This document shows positions 25,053 through 34,511 of a stretch of DNA of 64,000 nucleotides, piece after piece. Made by a program: the position numbers and the translations under genes. How positions within the stretch are numbered: the first letter of the stretch is position 1; the number at the start of each line of letters is the position of its first letter. Under the pieces are notes generated by a model. That model saw nothing but the letters and a program-made list of their open reading frames with translations. It had not been told where the DNA came from and did no database searches. This stretch comes from Magnolia sinica (Eukaryota; Streptophyta; Magnoliopsida; Magnoliales; Magnoliaceae), in NCBI RefSeq assembly GCF_029962835.1, contig NC_080588.1, positions 61,962,001-62,026,000 on the forward strand. Direction: 5' to 3'.

Positions 25053-25304
25053 TGAAATTGAGCGGGACAAACTGGAAATTGAGCGGGCCAAACTGAAATT
25101 GAGCAAGACAAACTGAAAATTGAGCGGGCCAAACTGAAAATTGAGGGGGACAAACTGAAAATTGAGTAGGACAAATTGAAAATTGAGCGGGCGAAATTGG
25201 AAATTAAGTGGGACAAACTGGAAATTGAGCGGGACAAACTGAAAATTGAGGGGGACAAACTGGAAATTGAGCGGCCCAAATTGGAAATTGAGCGGGCCAA
25301 ACTG
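25053..25304 (+). repeat. 21-bp minisatellite B, + orientation
   Basis: About 12 units of GAAATTGAGCGGGACAAACTG with variants GGGCCAAACTG and GGGGGACAAACTG. The period equals that of minisatellite A but the sequence is unrelated. One frame reads as perfect seven-residue repeats (KLEIERD KLKIERA), which would look like a coiled coil if translated. No start context or conserved gene supports translation. Confidence 0.85.
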
Positions 25305-25892
25305 ATATCGTTCCAATATGACCCAAATCCAACAGCTATAATCCTACTTGTCCTGTTACAATACATCAATGACCCGTTGTAGCTGACCCCGTTTTAAGAT
25401 TGGGATGCTGACATGCTTAGATCTAGGTCGTTTTAAGATTGGGTATTACATCTTCGCAAATCAGACTGGTTGGGTCATGAAATAGACCTGACCCTTATAG
25501 TTAATCTTTATATGTGTGGGTCGCCACGTAAGGAGATAGAGATGGCTTTCTAGGGTAGGTGAGGCATATGTTCTAGACCCATGTGATGAATGGTTGGCAT
25601 CTCCCATGTGTTTCATTACAGTGGAGGAGGAATCATGTGATGATTAACACCCATCTTTGGATGGTATAAACTGTCTTTCATCTCAAATAAATGAAGCACA
25701 TAGTTCGTTAATCCAGACTGTTGGTTTGTTGTGTCCAATGGTGAATAGATCAAGTCCCGGAAAACCTATCATTTAAACCTCCCAGCTACCAATATCTAGA
25801 CCTTAATTTTTTTCAGTTGAATGTGAACCATCTATGGTAAACCAAAATGAAAAAGCTAATATTGTCCTATCACGTAAATTTTGACACGTAGT
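25305..25892. other. spacer between the arms of the fold-back element
   Basis: About 0.6 kb of mostly unique sequence with a GTTTTAAGATTGGG duplication at about 25,391 and 25,430. No ORF, RNA or transposase signature. Confidence 0.5.
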
Positions 25893-25893
25893 C

Positions 25894-26105
25894 CAGTTTG
25901 TCCCGCTCAATTTCCAGTTTGTCCCGCTCAATTTTCAGTTTGGCCCACTTAATTTCCAGTTTGGCCCGCTCAATTTTCAGTTTGTCTTGCTCAATTTTCA
26001 GTTTGGCCCGCTCAATTTTCAGTTTGGCCCGCTCAATTTCCAGTTTGTCTCGCTCAATTTCCAGTTTGGCCCGCTCAATTTTCAGTTTCTCTCGCTCAAT
26101 TTCCA
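25894..26105 (-). repeat. 21-bp minisatellite B, inverted
   Basis: About 10 units of CAGTTTGTCCCGCTCAATTTC, the reverse complement of the array at 25,053-25,304, so the two can pair as a hairpin stem. The 78-residue minus-strand ORF (EIERDKL repeats) lies entirely in the repeat. Confidence 0.85.
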
Positions 26106-26700
26106 ATAAATTCCTTTCACTTCGCGGTCATTTCCATGCATTTCATGGTCAATTCACTTAACTTCACGGTCATTTCCACGCATTTCACGGTCATTTCTAG
26201 CGATTTCGTTTAGATTCACGGTCATTTCGATGCACTTCACGGTCAATTCCCTTCACTTCACGGTCATTTCCATGCATTTCACGTTCAATTCGCTTAACTT
26301 CACGGTCATTTTTATGCATTTCACGGTCAATTCCGGTGATTCCGTTTAGATTCACGGTCATTTCCATGCACTTCACGGTCAATTCCCTTCATTTCACGGT
26401 CATTTCCATGCATTTCATGATCAATTCGCTTCATTTCACAGTCATTTCCATGCATTTCACGGTCATTTTCAGCGATTCCGTTTAGATTCACGGTTATTTC
26501 GATGCACTTCACGATCAATTCCCTTCACTTCACGGTCATTTTCACGCATTTCACGGTCAATTTGCTTAACTTCATCGTCATTTCCATGCATTTCACGGTT
26601 ATTTCCGATGATTCCGTTTAGATTCACGGTCATTTCGATGCACTTCACGGTCAATTCCCTTCACTTCACTGTCATTTCCATGTATTTGTTGGTCAATCCT
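26106..26700 (-). repeat. 21-bp minisatellite A, inverted
   Basis: Reverse complement of the 24,735-25,050 array: CTTCACTTCACGGTCATTTC alternates with CATGCATTTCACGGTCAATTC. About 28 units with variants containing GATTCCGTTTAGATTCACGG. It ends with GCGATTCCGTTTCCAAGTTTT, the same junction as in the other copies. Confidence 0.85.
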
Positions 26701-27760
26701 GGCGATTCCGTTTCCAAGTTTTATCGAGTTAGTGTTTGTATGACCCAAACCCGATACATCCTCCCCAAGCCCAACCCAATGTCGGGTGGGTCACAGGTTG
26801 GTCGGGTTGAACCCGCTCAACTTTCAGCCTTAAAATCATATATGGTACGTCAAGTAACTGATTTTGGTTTAGAAGATATTCTTGTTATATGAATAAAGAA
26901 ACAAATGAAAAAAAGAGACAAATTTTTTTTTATATGCTTATATATACATATTTATATAAATATGTGTTAGAGAAAAATGTAGGTAGAATAAAATTCTAAA
27001 TGTAAAAAATAAATAAATAAATAATAAAAAGAAAATTACACAGGATACGGCTATACCTACGGTTATAATCCGTAGCCATAGCCTTTTGTTTGAATTGGGG
27101 ATCAATCGCGGATTCCACGATCCATTCCCAAATCCTACAGTGAGCTGCGGAATCCGCGTATCATCGCCGATTCTTCTTTTTTTTTCCGTGAAATTTTTGT
27201 TGCTTCTGTGGGCCCCACCATAAGGTCTGTGTTATATCCAAACCATCCATCTATTTGGCTAGCTCATATTAAGGCTTGAGATGAAAAATAAGACAGATCT
27301 AACTATCAAGTGGACCACACTGTAAAAGGCAGTGGGGAATTGAACGTCTACCTTATGAATAGATTGGATGGAAAATAAATGTTATGGTGGGCCCTACAAA
27401 ATTTTTAACGGTGAAAATCAATTTTCCTGCTGCTCTTTGTGGTGTGGTCCAGTTGATCTTTGGATATGATTTTTATTTTTGGATAATACTCTGAAATGAT
27501 GTCGAAATGTGGATGAACGTTGTGGATATAATAAATATATAGCTGTGGGGCTTTGAAACTTTGATCTCTTTTAAGCCGTTCGTGCAACTCTCAGTTGGAG
27601 GAGCGTCAGCGCTCGTCTTCACGGTGAAAAGGAGGGGTAGTTCCGTGCTCAAAGTCGCTGTCCGCACGTGCTAGTCTAAGATGGTAACTAAAGTTTGTAT
27701 TCCTTCATAAAAACCGCTTGATAAAAGGTTTTGTCTACAGTGGTCATTTTCTCAAATTTC
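26701..27760 (-). repeat. outer arm of fold-back family, inverted copy
   Basis: Inverted version of 10,190-11,360. Reading right to left it has the AATGACCACTGTAGACAAAAC segment, the MITE-like body, GGCTATGGCTACGGATTATAACC and the TAAGGCTGAAAGTTGAGCGGG block. Similarity is high by eye, so the family amplified comparatively recently. Confidence 0.8.
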
Positions 27761-28832
27761 CGACTGTACGACCCATTTATGGCCCATTCCCGAGATGATG
27801 CCCACCTCATTTTACTTTCCAAGAATAAGCCCCAGATGTACGGACGCCTTCCAAAAGGTCGAAAATGCCCCTGGTTTTTCATTCAAGCGGATCGTCTGGT
27901 GGTCGAGGACGAGCGCTGACGCTCCTCGAACTCCGAGTTGTACGAACGGTTCTTCACAAAGGGAGGATGACAGTTCCCATAACCCCATGTAATTACCATA
28001 CAATGTATGGATGGGATGGATTTCTCACAGAAATCACAGTGGGCTCCACCTAGCTTCCCAGTGGCAGGAAATTCCTGTCAAAGGCTTCGCTAATTTGTAC
28101 GGTAGCAAAAATGGTGTACCTTCCCTGTATGTACCTGATCGGTCTGATACACTACATTGGTCATTTTTAATAAACTCCCAAATGTGTGTGGCTCATCTGT
28201 AAAAATACGGCATTCAACCTAGCTGGTTTATGCAAAAATAATAATAATAATAAATCACCAGGCATCATTCATTGTTCGAGTCATTTCCTTATTTTATCCA
28301 TATATGCACATATTCCACCAAAAAACAAGAAACTATCTACTTACAATAGCTTATATCATTTATGTCAAAATTTCAAATGTAAATCAGAAGCAAATATTTA
28401 CCATAGAATCATCAGCCCTACCAAGAAGCATTGGTCCCAATCGCGTACCCCAGTAATCTGAAATAATGAAACATACTAATGAGAAACATACACAACCCCC
28501 GTCCAACCAATTCTTATGCACAATATTAATCACAAAGGAAGGTTAAAACAGTTGAGATAATTTGAAACAATAGCAATCAAGGAGAATCTGTTATGGTGTT
28601 CCAAGAGAATGCTTCCATGCTGGCCTGTGAAACAGCTTCAAAATCAGCAACATATGAAACAATAGCAATCAAGGAGAACCTGTTATTTGGATAAGGAATT
28701 TCACCTTGCATTGCCGTCAACGGCAGAACCTGAAAACCTCACCTTGAATTTGACAGACGTATCCAGCTTAGATTCAAAGATACAAGGAAAAAAAAAAAGG
28801 AAATTCCAAAAATGTATTTAAGGAATCAGTAA
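27761..28832. other. no gene; segment repeated inverted at 32.08-32.20 kb
   Basis: The stretch at about 27,765-27,885 (ATAAGCCCCAGATGTACGG, GTCGAAAATGCCCCTG) matches the reverse strand of 32,080-32,205. A GAGCGCTGACGCTCCTCGAAC palindrome-like motif follows at about 27,911. A short exon-like minus-strand reading at 28,577-28,729 is reported in the findings. Otherwise nothing was recognised. Confidence 0.45.
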
Positions 28833-28922
28833 AATGGGCTTGAGCCCATAGCTCAAGGTAGACAGGGTGAGTTTCAACGGAGGTAACGGGTTCAAGCCTA
28901 GATTACCTATCAAAAAAAGGTA
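28833..28922 (+). mobile_element. tRNA-derived SINE-like element
   Basis: A-box-like TAGCTCAAGGTAG at 28,849-28,861 and B-box-like GGGTTCAAGCCT at 28,888-28,899 are spaced as in a tRNA-type RNA polymerase III promoter. A short A-rich tail (CAAAAAAAGG) follows. No cloverleaf for a working tRNA could be drawn, so a SINE head is the better call. Confidence 0.5.
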
Positions 28923-29477
28923 TGTAAAACAAGCTGCTCATATTTTCTCCTGGTAAATTGGCTACAACCATCAATGACGTTCCCAAACCCGACAAGGACC
29001 ACTACTTCCCAAGGATGCTAGAGATTTTCCATCAGAACCGCATGAGAAAGTCTAAGAAGTCTGATAAACAATCAAGATATTCAATATAACGAATAAAATT
29101 AGAACAAAGGGATCTGAATTAATATGTGTATATATATATATAGAACTTGGGTTTCTAGCACTCTCAAGCAAACTGACATAGTTTGTAAATGATAACTACC
29201 ATGCTATTTAACTATAGTACAAAGTCCAAGCTGTTGTAATAGATGTCTTAAATCGAGTCTGTTACTGGGTCTATCGATGTAATCGACAGTCTGTTCGATG
29301 TCACATTCGAAGGCATCGAACAGTCCTCGATCCCATTGATGTTTTCTGGATTTTCTTCAGTTGGGTAAAGGACTAACCGGGCACTTTTTCGATGTCATCG
29401 ATAAGTGTTTGATGCCATCGAGAATTTCTGAAAAATCATGTTTTGTATATGGACAGTTGAGGTGTTAGTTCGTTATG
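28923..29477. other. no gene; TCGATG hairpin words
   Basis: At about 29,270-29,430 there are repeated TCGATGTNATCGA / TTCGATGNCATCGA words that can form short hairpins. A (TA)n run lies near 29,130. Nothing else recognised. Confidence 0.4.
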
Positions 29478-30345
29478 TATTTATTATATCCACAACGTTC
29501 ATCAATATTTTGAGATCGTTTTGGAGCATTATCCAAAAAAAAAAAAAAATCATATCCAAAGATCAACTGGACCACACCACAAAGAGCAGCAGAAAATTGA
29601 TTTTCACGATTGAAACTTTTGTAGGGCCCACCGTAACATTTATTTTCCATCCAATCTATTCATAAGGTTACGGAGACCTGGATGAAGAGGAAAAATAAAT
29701 TTCGTAATGATCCAAAACTTCCGTGACCCCTAAAAGGGTTCCAACAGTATACGTTAAATTCCCCACTACCTTTTATAGTGTGGTCCACTTGATGGTTAGA
29801 TCTATCTTATTTTTCGTCTCAAGCCTTAATATGAGCTCGCCAAATAGATGGACAATTTGGATATAACACAGAACTCATAATGGGACCCACAAAAACAATA
29901 CAGGGAAGAAAAATGCTGCCCTAGTATGGAAGATTTTTTTTTTTTCTTTTCACAGGGAAAACTTTTTCTCCCTTACATTTTTCTCAAATACATAAATATG
30001 TATATATGTATATATAAGTATATAAAAATATTTTTCTATCTCTTAATTCATTTCTTTGCCTATTTATTTAACAAGCATATCTCCTAAACTAGAATGAGTT
30101 ACTTAACCTATCATATATGATTTTAGGGTAGGAAAAGCTAATTTAGCCAACCAACATAGTAATTTTTCAAATGAGTTACTTAACGTATCATATATGATTT
30201 TAGGGTAGGAGAAGCTAATTTAGCCAACCAACATAGTAATTTTCCAAATGAGTTACTTAACGTACCATATATGATTTTGGAGTAGGAGAAGCTAATTTAG
30301 CCAACCAACATAGTAATTCTCCAAGATTCCATCGGGTCGATGGTT
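29478..30345 (+). repeat. outer arm of second fold-back element (left)
   Basis: Matches the 10,415-11,210 part of the family (GTTCATCAATATTTTGAGATC, AGATCAACTGGACCACACC, GAGTTACTTAACGTACCATA). It lacks the outermost AATGACC segment. It includes three tandem copies of an approximately 75-bp segment at 30,096-30,322, each with CATATATGATTTTAGGGTAGG and AGCTAATTTAGCCAACCAAC. Confidence 0.75.
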
Positions 30346-30670
30346 AAAAATCCACTTCACGGTCAATTCGCTTCACTTCACGGTCATTTCCACGCACTTC
30401 GCGGTCATTTCACTTCACTTCACCATCATTTCCATGCATTTGACGGTCATTCCTAGCGATTCCGTGTTGATTCACGGCCAATTCACTTCACTTCATGGCC
30501 ATTTCCACGCACTTCGCGGTCAATTCACTTCACTTCACCGTCATTTCCATGCATTTCACGGTCATTCTCGGCGATTCCATGTTGATTCACGATCAATTCG
30601 ACGAACTTCATGGTCAATTCACTTCACTTCACGGCCATTTCCACGCACTTCGCGGCCGATTCACTTAACA
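30346..30670 (-). repeat. 21-bp minisatellite A, inverted (left stem of second fold-back)
   Basis: Units CTTCACTTCACGGTCATTTC and variants with GATTCCGTGTTGATTCACGG (the hallmark of this copy, versus GTTTAGATTCACGG in the first element). It is followed by a short spacer around ACAGAAAATATTAGCACGC. Confidence 0.82.
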
Positions 30671-30689
30671 GAAAATATTAGCACGCATA

Positions 30690-31700
30690 CAATGACCATG
30701 AAATGCATGGAAATGACCGTGAAGTGAAGGGAATTGACCGTGAAATGCATGGAAATGACCGTGAATCAACACGAAATCGCCGGAAATGACCACGAAATGC
30801 ATGGAAATAACCGTGAAGTGAAGCGAATTGACTGTGAAATGCGTGGAAATGACCGTGAAGTGAAGGAAATTGACCGTGAAATGCGTGAAAATGACCGTGA
30901 ATCAACACAGAATCGCCGGAAATGACCGTAAAATGCATGAAAATGACCATGAAGTGAAGCGAATTGACTGTGAAGTGAAGGGAATTGACCGTGAAATGCA
31001 TGGAAATGACCGTGAAGTGAAGAGAATTAACCGTGAAGTGAAGGGAAATGACCGTGAAATGCATGGAAATGACCGTGAATCAACACGGAATCGTTGGGAA
31101 TGGCCATGAAATGCATGGAAATGACTGTGAAGTGAAGCGAATTGATCGTGAAATGCGTGGAAATGACCGTGAAATGCATGAAAATGACCGTGAATCAACA
31201 CGGAATCGCCAGGAATGACGATGAAATGCATGGAAATGACCATGAAGTGAAGCGAATTGACCATGAAATGCGTGGAAATGACTATGAATCAACACGGAAT
31301 CACCGGGAATGACCGTGAAATGCATGGAAATGACCATGAAGTGAAGGGAATTGACCGTGAATCAACACGGAATCGCCAGGAATGACCGTGAAAGGCATGA
31401 AAATAACCGTGAAGTGAAGGGAATTGACCATGAAATGCATGGAAATGACCGTGAATCAATACGGAATCGCCGGGAATGACCGTGAAATGCATGGAAATGA
31501 CCGTGGAGTGAAGCGAATTGACCGTGAAGTGAAGGGAATTGACCGTAAATTGCATGGAATTGACCATAAAGTGAAGCGAATTGACTGCGAAATGAATGGA
31601 ATTGATCGTGAAGTGAAGCGAATTGGCCCTGAAAGTAAAGGGAATTGACCGTGAAATGAAATGAATGAAATTGACCACGAACTGATTTAAATTGGCTACG
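30690..31700 (+). repeat. 21-bp minisatellite A, + orientation (right stem of second fold-back)
   Basis: About 1 kb of GAAATGACCGTGAAGTGAAG / GAATTGACCGTGAAATGCATG units. The insert GTGAATCAACACGGAATCGCC recurs about every 120-130 bp, giving a higher-order repeat. Overlapping ORFs up to 129 residues exist in all frames because the period is a multiple of three and the unit lacks stops; they are not genes. Confidence 0.85.
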
Positions 31701-32075
31701 AAGTGAATGAAATGAATTTTCGACCATCGATCTAATGGAATCTTGGAAAATAAGTACGTTGGTTAGCTAAAGTAGTATCTCCTACCCCTAAATCCTATAT
31801 GGTACGTCAAGTAACTCATTTTGGTTTAAGAGATATGTTTATTAAATGAATAAAGAACGAAATGAATAAAAAGAGAGAAATTTTTTTTTATATGCTTATA
31901 TATACATATTTATATAAATATCTATTACAGAAAAATGTAGGAGAGAAAAAGTTCTTTTTGTAAATAAAAATAAAATAAAATAAAATAAAATAAAGTACAA
32001 AGGTGGAATGGCAAGATGATACGGCTATAGCTACGGTTATAATCCGTAGCTAAAGGTACCCCCCGCTATTCCATA
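31701..32075 (-). repeat. outer arm of second fold-back element (right)
   Basis: Inverted relative to 30,096-30,345 and 10,980-11,210. TCCATTAGATCGATGG-type sequence at the stem junction is mirrored by CCATCGATCTAATGGAATC. CCTATATGGTACGTCAAGTAAC, the AT-rich block and ATACGGCTATAGCTACGG follow. Confidence 0.75.
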
Positions 32076-32242
32076 AAAGCAGGGGCATTTTCGACCTGGG
32101 AAATGGAGCCGTACAGCTGGGGCTTATTCTTGGGAGGTAAAAAGCGAGTGGGTTTCAAAAGGTTGATGAACCGTATATGGGTCGTAAAATTGGAAATTTC
32201 TCTAGATCCATGACCGGACCCGTACAATTCCCAGCCTTTTCT

Positions 32243-32775
32243 GGAAACGGATTGGCTACTCCCCCTGACACCAGCCCCGTGGCTGGTGGTGGGTGCTCGG
32301 TGGGCCCCACAATGATGTATGTGTTTCATCCATTCCGTTCATCAATTTTCACAGGTCATTTTAGTGCTTGATACCAAAAATGAGAGATATATAAATCCCA
32401 TGTGTATCACACCACATGATAACAATAGTGATTGGATATCCACCATTAAAATCCTCCTAAGGCCTACTGTACTGTTTATTTGACATCCAATTTGTTGATT
32501 AGGTCATACAGGCCAAGATAAAGGGAAAAAAATCAGCATGATCCAAAACTTTTATGGCCCCCAAAATGTTTTTAATGGTCGGAACTCATTAAAAACTGTT
32601 TCCTGCAATGTGGTCGACTTGAGATTGGTATATACCTCACTTTTGGTCTCATGTCGTAAAATGGTCTTTAAAAATAGATGAACGGCATAGATGAAACACT
32701 TACATCATATTGGGGCCCACATAGCACCGACCATCAGCCATTGGCTGGTGTCAGGGGAGTAGCCAATCCGTTTCC
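32243..32775. mobile_element. MULE-type MITE, 533 bp, perfect 9-bp TSD
   Basis: The termini are GGAAACGGATTGGCTACTCC and its inverse, followed by CCCTGACACCAGCC on both sides. Flanks are GCCTTTTCT at 32,234-32,242 and again at 32,776-32,784. A 9-bp duplication is the Mutator-superfamily signature. The body is the common fold-back sequence (TTCATCCATTCCGTTCATC, TTGATCC.AAACTTTTATGGCC). It is non-coding. Confidence 0.88.
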
Positions 32776-32784
32776 GCCTTTTCT

Positions 32785-33242
32785 CTTTCCAGTCTGGCTC
32801 CTTCGATATTACCAAAAACGCCCCTCGTTCCCCACATGTCCAACATCTTTTAAACCGCGAATTTCTTGCAACAGTTGTAATGAACCCAGTGCAACAAAAA
32901 CATTTTGGGGCTACCATGATGTATGGATGAAATCAAATCCGTCCATCATTTTCTACAGATAACTTTTCAACTATATTCCAAAATGCATACTAATCCAATA
33001 CTCAAAAAGGCCACACCATATGGAAAAGTTGAAATGAGAATCCTACCATAGAGAACTTCCTGGAGCCCACTATTATGTCTACATTCCATCCAATCCTTTC
33101 ATAAGGTGGGTCCCACTGTGATGAAGGAAAAAATACAAATATCATCTTTATCCAAAAGTTCTGTGGGCCGCAAAAAGTTTTCTGTGGTAGACGCCCTCAT
33201 CCGCACTTTTTCCTTTGGTATGGTGCGATTGAATTTTAGATC
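32785..33242. other. spacer with a fragment of another fold-back MITE
   Basis: Contains CATGATGTATGGATGAAATC and TCCATCATTTTCTACAG near 32,905-32,960, and a degraded counterpart toward 33,200. No gene. Confidence 0.45.
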
Positions 33243-33781
33243 GGGAAACGGATTGGCTACTCCCCCTGACACCAGCTCCGTGGCTGGTGGTCGGTGCTCT
33301 GTGGGCCCCACCATAACGTATGTGTTTCATCCCTTCTGTTCATCCATTTTTACATATCATTTTATTTCTTGATACCAAAAATGAGGGGGATATAAATCTC
33401 AGGTGGACCACACCACATGAAAACAATAGCGATTGGATATCAACCATTAAAATACTCCTAAGGCCCACTATATTGTTTATTTGACATCCAATCTGTTGAT
33501 TAGGTCATACAGGCCGAGATGAAGAGAAAAAACAAATATAAGCTTGATCCAAAACTTTTATGGCCCCAAAATTTTTTTAATGGTCAACCCTAATTCAACA
33601 CTGTTTCCTGTCATGTGGTCCACTTGAGATTTGAATATATCTCATTTTTGGACTCACACCGTAAAATGATCTGTAAAAATAGATGGATGGCATGGATGAA
33701 ACACGTACATGATGGTGGGGCCCACATAGTACCGACCACCAGCCATTGGCTGGTGTCAGGGGGAGTAGCCAATCCGTCCCC
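33243..33781. mobile_element. MULE-type MITE, second copy
   Basis: The same termini, GGGAAACGGATTGGCTACTC and the inverse CCAATCCGTCCCC, and the same body as the 32,243 copy. The flanks do not show an obvious 9-bp duplication (TTTTAGATC on the left, GATCTTTTG on the right). The copy may be recombined or its flank mutated. Confidence 0.8.
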
Positions 33782-33785
33782 GATC

Positions 33786-34193
33786 TTTTGGGCTCAGGTT
33801 CTAACATGAGTGGCTGAAATGATGGTAGGGATTGGATTCCACACAAATATCAAGGTGGGGTCTACAGAGCTTTCTGTTCCACGGGCTCCCCACGAAATTA
33901 GGGCCACTTTCTCTCTCTGACGTAGACAAAAGGACAAAGTAGACACGAAAGCTAACTCGCTCATCGAGATAAAGAAATTCTGCTCTGCACGTGCAAGGTA
34001 TCCGGTACGCTCATCAGGTAAGCCACACCATTTACGTACTCTAGGCTAAAAATGAGGCTGGCCCATTTCACCTTTTCGCTCACACTCGTACGTTAAATCT
34101 GGACCACTGATCAGTTTTCCATCATCCAATTCTTTCGTCCACGTGCAGCCCACCGGATGATTGAACGCGGATTAGTGAGTGAGACGCTGACCG
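33786..34193. other. no gene seen
   Basis: Unique-looking sequence with ACGTGCAAGGTATCCGG and similar words. No domain-bearing ORF or RNA. Confidence 0.4.
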
Positions 34194-34511
34194 TGGAGCC
34201 CAACAAGGTGTATATGTTGTATATCCATGCCGTCCATCTGTTTTTCCAGCTCATTTTCGGACATTCTTACAAAAATGAGGCACATCAAAATCTCAGGTCG
34301 ACCACACATTAGGGAATGAATTCTCACCATTAAAAACTTCTGCTATTTGTGTTTTCCCTTTAATGGTGGGCGTTCAATCACCACTGTTTTCCTGTGGTGT
34401 GGTCCACCTGACATTTCGCTTTACCTCGTTTTCACAACCATGCCCTAAAATGAGCCGGCAAAACGGATGGACGGCATGGATATACAACACATACATCCAA
34501 ATGGCCCCACG
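34194..34511. mobile_element. fold-back MITE of the GTGTATATGTTGTATATCC type
   Basis: TGTTGTATATCCATGCCGTCC at the left is mirrored by GGACGGCATGGATATACAAC at the right. AAATGAGGCACATC / CCTCGTTTTC and GGTGTGGTCCACCTG / AGGTCGACCACAC pair internally. This is the canonical body seen in most copies across the window. Target duplication not resolved. Confidence 0.7.

Noticed and set aside
25053..25304. CRISPR-like array
   Set aside because: Repeats are contiguous without spacers, degenerate, and in a eukaryotic genome.
25870..26106. Coiled-coil protein gene (EIERDKL repeats)
   Set aside because: Entirely inside minisatellite B, with no start context, no flanking coding sequence and mirror copies on the opposite strand. 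Kept only as an observation.
30678..31727. Overlapping ORFs of 74-129 codons on both strands
   Set aside because: All lie in the 21-bp minisatellite. Openness follows from the repeat period and lack of stops in the unit.
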